DNA from: Bacteroidales bacterium | GTDB lineage: Bacteria > Bacteroidota > Bacteroidia > Bacteroidales > Bacteroidaceae | DNA length: 19,344 nucleotides | Assembly (NCBI GenBank): GCA_004557285.1 | Contig: SFEK01000025.1 | Location: 1 to 19,344 of the forward strand | Direction of reading: 5' to 3' | Shown here: in pieces, positions 14,399 to 19,344 of the stretch | Layout: the number at the start of each line of letters is the position of its first letter | How positions within the stretch are numbered: position 1 is the stretch's first letter | Made by a program: the position numbers and the translations under genes | Notes under the pieces: model-generated | What the model was told of the DNA's origin: nothing | Databases searched by the model: none | The model's input: only the letters and a program-made list of their open reading frames with translations

Positions 14399-14592
14399 AG
14401 GTGGGTTCTATTAATTAGCTTTGTCAGATTTTTGAATTTTATTTGAGGGCAGATTGTCAGTATTAGATGGAGTGTAGCGGGCTACACGACTGATAAGACT
14501 GGCAATATGCACCGAATAAAAACAAAAAGATGGCAAAACGAGATAGAAGCCACAAATGTAAAACTTACGGTGGTAATTAATAGAACCCACCT
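14399..14592. repeat. 194-bp palindromic, MITE-like element with 19-bp terminal inverted repeats
   Basis: AGGTGGGTTCTATTAATTA (14399-14417) is the exact reverse complement of 14574-14592. Inside, ATTGTCAGT and ACTGGCAAT pair with one wobble, GTGTAG/CTACAC (CGGG loop) forms the tip, and a T-rich left stretch (about 14418-14446) pairs imperfectly with an A-rich right stretch (about 14514-14539). About 34 bp on the right (14540-14573) stay unpaired and carry a minus-strand TACATTTG box. The right end touches the aroQ stop codon. No transposase and no clear target-site duplication. Confidence 0.7.
14553..14560 (-). promoter_or_regulatory. -7 box for the O-methyltransferase inside the palindromic element
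   Basis: Minus-strand TACATTTG. No good TTTG at the -33 position, so the promoter is moderate at best. Confidence 0.4.
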
Positions 14593-15018
14593 CTATTCTT
14601 TGGCGGCAATGATTGCCTCTATGGCCAGCCGGTAGGAATCGAGCCCGAAACCGCAGATCACCCCCATGCAGGCACATGAAATCATGGAGTGGTGGCGGAA
14701 TTCCTCACGCTGGTGCACATTGGAAATATGTACCTCCACCACAGGGGCGGATATAGAGCGTATGCAGTCTTGCAAGGCGATGCTCGTGTGGGTGTAGGCT
14801 CCGGCGTTGAGCACGATGCCGTCGCAACTGAACCCTGCCTCCTGCAGTTTGTCAATCAAAGCTCCCTCGATGTTGCTCTGGTAATAGTCGATGTCGATGT
14901 TGGGATACCGCGACTGTAACTGTGGCAGGTATTCGCCGAACGAGCTCTTGCCGTAGATACCTGGTTCTCTCACGCCGAGAAGATTCAGGTTAGGACCGTT
15001 GATAATCAGAATTTTCAT
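14593..15018 (-). CDS. aroQ: 3-dehydroquinate dehydratase, type II
   Basis: 141 aa, full length for the type II enzyme, which removes water from 3-dehydroquinate in the shikimate pathway and works as a cytoplasmic dodecamer. MKILIINGPNLNLLGVREPGIYG holds the substrate loop and catalytic Tyr22; EVHISNVHQREEFRHHS holds catalytic His97 and Arg108 region; CGFGLDSYRLAIEAI is the usual C-terminal helix. The start at 15018 (MKILIINGPN) is that of the family; the open frame upstream to 15138 is not coding. Its promoter lies on the far side of the xerD promoter. The stop codon adjoins the palindromic element. Confidence 0.95.
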   Translation of the reverse strand: MKILIINGPNLNLLGVREPGIYGKSSFGEYLPQLQSRYPNIDIDYYQSNIEGALIDKLQEAGFSCDGIVLNAGAYTHTSIALQDCIRSISAPVVEVHISNVHQREEFRHHSMISCACMGVICGFGLDSYRLAIEAIIAAKE

Positions 15019-15048
15019 TGTGTAATCCGAAAAAATGTTGTATTTTTG
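15018..15048 (+). promoter_or_regulatory. Promoter of xerD
   Basis: TTGT (15018-15021), 19-nt spacer, TATTTTTG (15041-15048). The -33 box overlaps the aroQ start codon (15016-15018) on the other strand. Start of transcription expected near 15055. Confidence 0.6.
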
Positions 15049-15109
15049 CAGACCATAAGCAATGGTGGAATAAGTGTCCACACATATATCTATATGGCAT
15101 AAACTTATG

Positions 15110-15140
15110 CAAAAATACGAAAAAACTTTCAATGCCACAA
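15110..15140 (-). promoter_or_regulatory. Promoter of aroQ
   Basis: Minus strand: TTGT (15140-15137), 19-nt spacer, TATTTTTG (15117-15110). The -33 box ends 5 nt from the xerD start codon. Expected start of transcription near 15103, inside the xerD leader. Confidence 0.6.
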
Positions 15141-15144
15141 GTCA

Positions 15145-16062
15145 ATGACGGGAAAACAGCAAAATCTTATCAAAGGATATAGCAGATACATGAAGTTGCA
15201 GCGCAATTTCTCTGCCAACACTCTTGCCGCCTATGCCAACGATATCGGCAAGTTGCTGGCCTTTCTTGAGGCTGAGGATAAAGACCCTGTCACAGCACAA
15301 CTGTCAGATTTGCAGGCCTTTGCCGCTTCGCTTCACGATATTGGCATCTGTCCACGCTCACAGTGCCGCATCCTGAGTGGCGTGCGCACCTTTTACCATT
15401 ATCTGTTGGTTGACGGGTATGTGGACGATGACCCCACCGAACTGCTGGAGTCGCCCCGCATCGGCGAGCATCTGCCCGAGGTGCTCACCCTTGAAGAGGT
15501 GGACAGGTTACAGCAGGCGATAGACCTCAGCAAGTGGGAGGGGCAGCGCAACAAGGCCATCATCGAGGTGCTCTACAGTTGCGGACTACGGGTGAGCGAA
15601 CTGGTAACGCTCAAGCTCTCCGACCTCTATCTCGACGAGCAGTTCCTGCGTGTCACGGGCAAGGGGCAGAAAACCCGTCTGGTGCCCATCTCTCCTGTGG
15701 CCATCAAGCAGCTGCAATTGTGGTTTGTTGATCGTAATGCCATGAACATCAAGCCGGGCGAAGAGGATTATGTGTTTCTCAACCGCCGTGGAGCGCACCT
15801 CACGCGCACCATGATACTCATCATGATCAAACGGCTGGGGCAGGAGGCAGGCATCGCCAAGACCATCAGTCCGCACACTTTGCGCCACAGTTTTGCCACC
15901 TCGTTGCTTGAAGGCGGTGCCGACCTGCGTTCCATTCAGGCCATGCTGGGGCATGAAAGCATAGGAACCACCGAAATCTATACCCACATCAGCACCACTA
16001 CCCTGCGTGAAGAAATATTGAACCATCATCCGCGAAACATTGCACGCCATGAGGCTCAATAG
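15145..16062 (+). CDS. xerD: Tyrosine recombinase XerD (site-specific, chromosome dimer resolution)
   Basis: 305 aa, normal Xer length. The N-terminal SAM-like DNA-binding domain (about 5-95) is followed by the catalytic domain with the full tyrosine recombinase set: R149 in CGLRVSELV, K173 in GKGQKTR, H244 and R247 in HTLRHSFAT, H270 in LGHESIGTT and nucleophile Y279 in EIYTHIS. With XerC it cuts and rejoins the dif site to resolve chromosome dimers. XerD is preferred over XerC because of overall pattern (YSCGLRVSELVTL, HPR near the C-terminus), and no integrase-type extra domain or mobile-element context is present. Divergent from aroQ with crossing promoters; no dif-like site was recognised nearby. 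Confidence 0.88.
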   Translation: MTGKQQNLIKGYSRYMKLQRNFSANTLAAYANDIGKLLAFLEAEDKDPVTAQLSDLQAFAASLHDIGICPRSQCRILSGVRTFYHYLLVDGYVDDDPTELLESPRIGEHLPEVLTLEEVDRLQQAIDLSKWEGQRNKAIIEVLYSCGLRVSELVTLKLSDLYLDEQFLRVTGKGQKTRLVPISPVAIKQLQLWFVDRNAMNIKPGEEDYVFLNRRGAHLTRTMILIMIKRLGQEAGIAKTISPHTLRHSFATSLLEGGADLRSIQAMLGHESIGTTEIYTHISTTTLREEILNHHPRNIARHEAQ

Positions 16063-16159
16063 GCGGCTGTAAGGTATTGACAAATCGTATTTTTACAGCT
16101 TTTCACCTAATTTACGAACATTTTTTACTATATTATTCAAGTATATAGTATTTTTTCTA

Positions 16160-16167
16160 TACCTTTG
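16160..16167 (+). promoter_or_regulatory. -7 box for the M16 peptidase gene
   Basis: TACCTTTG, with AT-rich DNA (including GTATATAG/CTATAC) upstream but no TTTG at -33. Start of transcription near 16173 gives a leader of about 125 nt, which can form GGCAGG (16180-16185) / CCTGCC (about 16221-16226). Confidence 0.55.
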
Positions 16168-16299
16168 CAAAGTTTTATGGCAGGTTGCAGTAAACGTTCC
16201 GGTGGTTGAGGGACAATGAAGCCTGCCGGTGAATATGAACCTTTAATCAAGCACTGAAAGACAAATAGTATTAGACACCAAATTTTTAACAAAAAGTAT

Positions 16300-19134
16300 A
16301 TGAAGATTAAACAATTATTCCTTGCAGCAGCTTTACTGTTGGTAAACGCTGTTAGCGTAATGGCGCAGGAAATGCAAATGCCTCCCATTCCAGTGGATAA
16401 GAACGTAAGGATTGGCAAGTTGGGCAATGGCCTTACTTATTACATCCGCAACAACGGTTATCCCGAGCACAGAGTAAACTTCTACATCGCACAGCGTGTG
16501 GGTTCCATTCAGGAGAATGAAGACCAGCGAGGCTTGGCTCACTTCTTGGAACACATGGCTTTCAATGGCTCTGACAACTATCCAGACAACCGCTTGATTG
16601 AGTATCTGCGTTCCATCGGTGTAGAGTTTGGTTCTGACCTCAATGCCTATACCGCTGTTGACCAGACGGTTTACCGTGTCTGCAATGTTCCTTCTGCACG
16701 CACAAACACTCTCGACTCCTGTCTGCTCATCCTGAAAGACTGGTCAAATGGTCTTACCCTCGATGCCAAGGAAATCGACAAAGAGCGTGGTGTGATCCAC
16801 GAGGAGTGGCGTATGCGCACAAGTGCCATGATGCGTATGCTGGAAAGAAATCTCGAGAACCTCTATCCTGGCAGCAAGTACGGTCGCCGTATGCCAATCG
16901 GTCTTATGGAGGTAGTTGACAACTTCAAGCCCAAAGTGCTGCGCGACTACTACAAGAAATGGTATCGTCCCGACAACCAGGCCATCATTGTAGTTGGTGA
17001 TGTGGATGTTGACCGCACCGAGGCCAAGATCAAGGAACTCTTCTCTGGCATCAAACTGATGAAGAACCCCGCACCCGTGGTTGACGAGCAAGTGCCCGAC
17101 AACGAGCAGGCCATCGTCATCATCGACAAGGACAAGGAGCAGCAGAACGACCTCATCGAACTGTTCTTCAAGCACGACCCTGTGCCTGATGCAGAAAAGG
17201 TGAATATGGATTACATGCTGAACAGCTATGCCAACCAGATGGTGTCCATGATGATGAACAGCCGTTTCCAGGAACTCACCCAGAACCCCGACTGCCCGTT
17301 TGTAATGGCTGTATGCTATGACGACGACTTTATCTTTGCCAAGACCAAGAGGGCATTCACTCTTTATATGATGCCTAAAGACGGCAAGAGCACCGAGGCT
17401 GCCGCTACTGTAATGCGCGAAGTGCTCCGTGCCAAGCAGTTTGGCTTCACCGCCACTGAGTTTGCGCGTGCCAAGGACGAATACATGAGCCAGCTGGAGA
17501 AGATTTATACCAACCGCAACAAACGTGAGAACGATGTCTATGGCGATCTCTACCGTGACCACTTCTTGGGTAACGAACCTATCCCCGCCATCGAAGACGA
17601 ATACATGATCATGCAGCAGTTTGCTCCCATGATTCCTGTTGAGGCCATCAACATGCACTTCAAGGAGATGTTCAACACCGACTCTGAGAAGAACTTTGCC
17701 ATGATGGCTTTCTACAACGAGAAGGAAGGCCGCACCTATCCTACCAAGGAGGGTTTCCTCAGCGCCATCAATGCCGTGCGTGCTGAGCAGCTCACCGCTT
17801 GGGTGGACAACGTGAAGCAAGAGCCTCTGATGCCCAACATGCCCGAAAAAGGTAAGATTGTTGCCGAGAAAGAAAACAAGGAACTGGGCTACAAGGAACT
17901 GACACTCTCCAACGGCGCACGTGTGCTGCTGAAGAAGACCGACTTCAAGGACGACGAAATCATGATGCAGGCTTACTCTAAGGGTGGTAGCTCATTGCTC
18001 AGCGAGGCCGACAACGCCAATATCAAGATGTTCGACGCTGTCATTGCAAGTAGCGGTCTTGGCGCATTCAGCAACACCGAACTGCAGAAGGCACTTGCCG
18101 GCAAGCAGGTCAGCGTAAACCTCTCGTTGAACAAACTGCACGAATATGTTTCTGGCGGTTCTACCCCCAAAGACCTTGAGACACTGCTGCAGCTCACCTA
18201 TCTGCACTTCACCGACATCCGCAAGGACGAGAAGTCGTTTGCCAACCTGATGGAGCAGATGAAGCTTGCCCTGAAGAACAAGGCTATCAGTCCTGATGCC
18301 GCATTCTCTGACTCTGTACAGGTAACTCTCCACGCTCACTCTCCACGATATGAGAGCCTCGACATCAAAGACCTCGACAAGGTGAACTACGACCGCATCC
18401 TCGAAATCGCCAAGGAGCGCACAGCTAATGCCGGCGACTTTACCTTCACGTTTGTGGGCAACTTCGACGAGGAGACCATCCGTCCGCTCATCGAGCAGTA
18501 TATCGCTTCTCTGCCCGACAACGGCACAAGAGAAAACTGGAAGCCTGTTTCTGCTTATGCCAAAGGTGATGTGGAGAACAAGTTCTATCGCAAGATGGAA
18601 ACTCCTAAGGCTAACACCTACATGTTCTGGTATAACAACAAGGCTCCCTACACCTTGGAGAACAGCATCTATGCTGATGTTGCCGGTCAGGTGGTCGACA
18701 TGATTTATCTGAAGGAAATCCGCGAGGATGCAGGTGCCGCTTATTCTGCAAGTGCATTCGGCTATTCCAGCCTTGGTGGTGATGTTCCTTATACCGTAAT
18801 CATCGGTGTTTGTCCTTTCAAGCCTGAGAAGGCCGACCTGGCTCTCGGCATCATGCAGGATGCTGTCAAGCAGGTGGCTGAGAAGGTTGACGCTGACAAG
18901 CTCAACAAAATCAAGGAACTCCTGCTCAAGCGTGCCGACGACAACGCCAAGAAGAACGACTATTGGATGGGTGCCATCACCGCATACGATGAGTACAAGG
19001 TGAACACCGTAACTGATTACAAGAAGATTGTCAATGCGATGACCCCCGAGAAGATTTCCAATTTTGTCAAGAACGTGATTCTTGCCGGTGGAAACAACGT
19101 AAGGGTAATCATGATGCCCGACACTCAGAATTAA
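16300..19134 (+). CDS. Periplasmic zinc metallopeptidase, M16 (pitrilysin) family
   Basis: 944 aa. A cleavable Sec signal (MKIKQLFLAAALLLVNAVSVMAQ, AQ near residue 22-23) sends it to the periplasm. The inverted zinc motif HxxEH is HFLEH at 81-85, and the third ligand E162 (KERGVI) sits exactly 77 residues after H85 as in pitrilysin. GLTYYIRNNGYPEHRVNFYIA and GVEFGSDLNAYTAVDQTVY are typical M16 blocks. The second half (from about 500: KELTLSNGARVLLKKTDF onward, ending in a REDAGAAYSASAFGYSS block) repeats the fold without the zinc site, giving the usual active/inactive clam-shell pair in one chain, of roughly usual length. Codon choice is strongly biased to C-ending codons, suggesting high expression. 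Role: peptide degradation; substrate unknown. Single gene with its own promoter and terminator. Confidence 0.93.
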   Translation: MKIKQLFLAAALLLVNAVSVMAQEMQMPPIPVDKNVRIGKLGNGLTYYIRNNGYPEHRVNFYIAQRVGSIQENEDQRGLAHFLEHMAFNGSDNYPDNRLIEYLRSIGVEFGSDLNAYTAVDQTVYRVCNVPSARTNTLDSCLLILKDWSNGLTLDAKEIDKERGVIHEEWRMRTSAMMRMLERNLENLYPGSKYGRRMPIGLMEVVDNFKPKVLRDYYKKWYRPDNQAIIVVGDVDVDRTEAKIKELFSGIKLMKNPAPVVDEQVPDNEQAIVIIDKDKEQQNDLIELFFKHDPVPDAEKVNMDYMLNSYANQMVSMMMNSRFQELTQNPDCPFVMAVCYDDDFIFAKTKRAFTLYMMPKDGKSTEAAATVMREVLRAKQFGFTATEFARAKDEYMSQLEKIYTNRNKRENDVYGDLYRDHFLGNEPIPAIEDEYMIMQQFAPMIPVEAINMHFKEMFNTDSEKNFAMMAFYNEKEGRTYPTKEGFLSAINAVRAEQLTAWVDNVKQEPLMPNMPEKGKIVAEKENKELGYKELTLSNGARVLLKKTDFKDDEIMMQAYSKGGSSLLSEADNANIKMFDAVIASSGLGAFSNTELQKALAGKQVSVNLSLNKLHEYVSGGSTPKDLETLLQLTYLHFTDIRKDEKSFANLMEQMKLALKNKAISPDAAFSDSVQVTLHAHSPRYESLDIKDLDKVNYDRILEIAKERTANAGDFTFTFVGNFDEETIRPLIEQYIASLPDNGTRENWKPVSAYAKGDVENKFYRKMETPKANTYMFWYNNKAPYTLENSIYADVAGQVVDMIYLKEIREDAGAAYSASAFGYSSLGGDVPYTVIIGVCPFKPEKADLALGIMQDAVKQVAEKVDADKLNKIKELLLKRADDNAKKNDYWMGAITAYDEYKVNTVTDYKKIVNAMTPEKISNFVKNVILAGGNNVRVIMMPDTQN

Positions 19135-19153
19135 TGAATAAATCATCAATGAT

Positions 19154-19196
19154 AAAAATTGCTCCAAGTCTCTAACGGATTTGGAGCAATTTTTTT
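19154..19196 (+). terminator. Rho-independent terminator after the M16 gene
   Basis: 14-bp perfect stem (19154-19167 with 19181-19194), 13-nt loop, arms containing TTGCTCCAA/TTGGAGCAA, and a run of T to 19196. It begins 20 nt after the stop codon. Confidence 0.9.
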
Positions 19197-19235
19197 ATGA
19201 ATTATACCTTCAAAAACATAGTAGTCTTCAAAGAC

Positions 19236-19311
19236 AGTATCAGCTAAGAGATACTCCAGTACCAGCTGTCTGGTACTCCAGTATCAGATAGCTTACACCA
19301 AAAAGGATACT
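19236..19311. repeat. Cluster of alternating AGTATC/GATACT inverted repeats
   Basis: AGTATC at 19236 and 19280 and GATACT at 19250 and 19306 alternate. The central part forms one hairpin, 19250-19255 with 19280-19285 and AGTACCAG (19258-19265) with CTGGTACT (19270-19277), loop CTGT, separated by a CC/CC internal mismatch. Beyond it, AGTATC at 19236 can instead pair with GATACT at 19250. Nothing coding was seen between the terminator and the window end. Confidence 0.6.
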
Positions 19312-19344
19312 GATGGACGATTCGACATTCTTATTCTTTATATT

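Noticed and set aside
16744..19167. Two long leftward open frames (358 and 391 codons) inside the M16 gene
   Set aside because: Antisense shadows produced by the strong C-ending codon bias of the peptidase gene; low-complexity Val/His/Leu-rich translations without motifs.

Overview
The window reads as chromosomal DNA of a Bacteroidales bacterium, most likely a Prevotella-type organism. The evidence is promoter elements of the Bacteroidetes TTTG / TAnnTTTG type in front of most genes, no clear Shine-Dalgarno sequences, several lipoproteins of Bacteroidetes style, and typical families (DUF4878, Porin_O_P-like barrel, GT4/GT2 pair, large M16 peptidase, Dna2-like helicase-nuclease). No rRNA, tRNA, CRISPR array, transposase or phage gene was seen.

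Left part, leftward strand (1-8397): a promoter at about 8351-8382 opens a four-gene run of an outer-membrane porin, an imelysin lipoprotein, a di-heme DUF1111 lipoprotein and a compact ResB/CcsA cytochrome c assembly protein. Together they look like an envelope system for metal (probably iron) capture: a barrel for entry, an imelysin metal-binding protein, a heme redox enzyme and the machinery that attaches its heme. Below it, after a tandem hairpin-bearing repeat that carries its own promoter, lie a YqiA-type esterase fused to a degenerate 5'-nucleotidase domain and, 4 nt further on, the N-terminal 493 codons of a Dna2-like nuclease-helicase that runs off the window.

Middle part: a rightward pair of lipoproteins (YiiX-like cysteine peptidase and DUF4878), then a 450-bp intergenic region that appears to hold a leftward structured RNA, then two overlapping glycosyltransferase genes (GT4, GT2). 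A hairpin separates them from a leftward OmpA-type lipoprotein. Next come a 96-codon unknown gene with a very good promoter and an O-methyltransferase, both leftward.

Right part: a 194-bp palindromic element with 19-bp perfect terminal inverted repeats lies between the O-methyltransferase and aroQ. aroQ (leftward) and xerD (rightward) are divergent, with promoters that cross over each other. A large M16 metallopeptidase with a strong terminator follows, and the window ends in a cluster of short inverted repeats.

The observations most worth checking are the porin/imelysin/di-heme/CcsA operon with its paired TACC-N8-GGTA sites, the candidate ncRNA at 9692-9895, the palindromic element at 14399-14592, the two-copy promoter/hairpin repeat at 2519-2705, and the crossed aroQ/xerD promoters. 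Protein identifications rest on reading motifs by eye; no database was searched.
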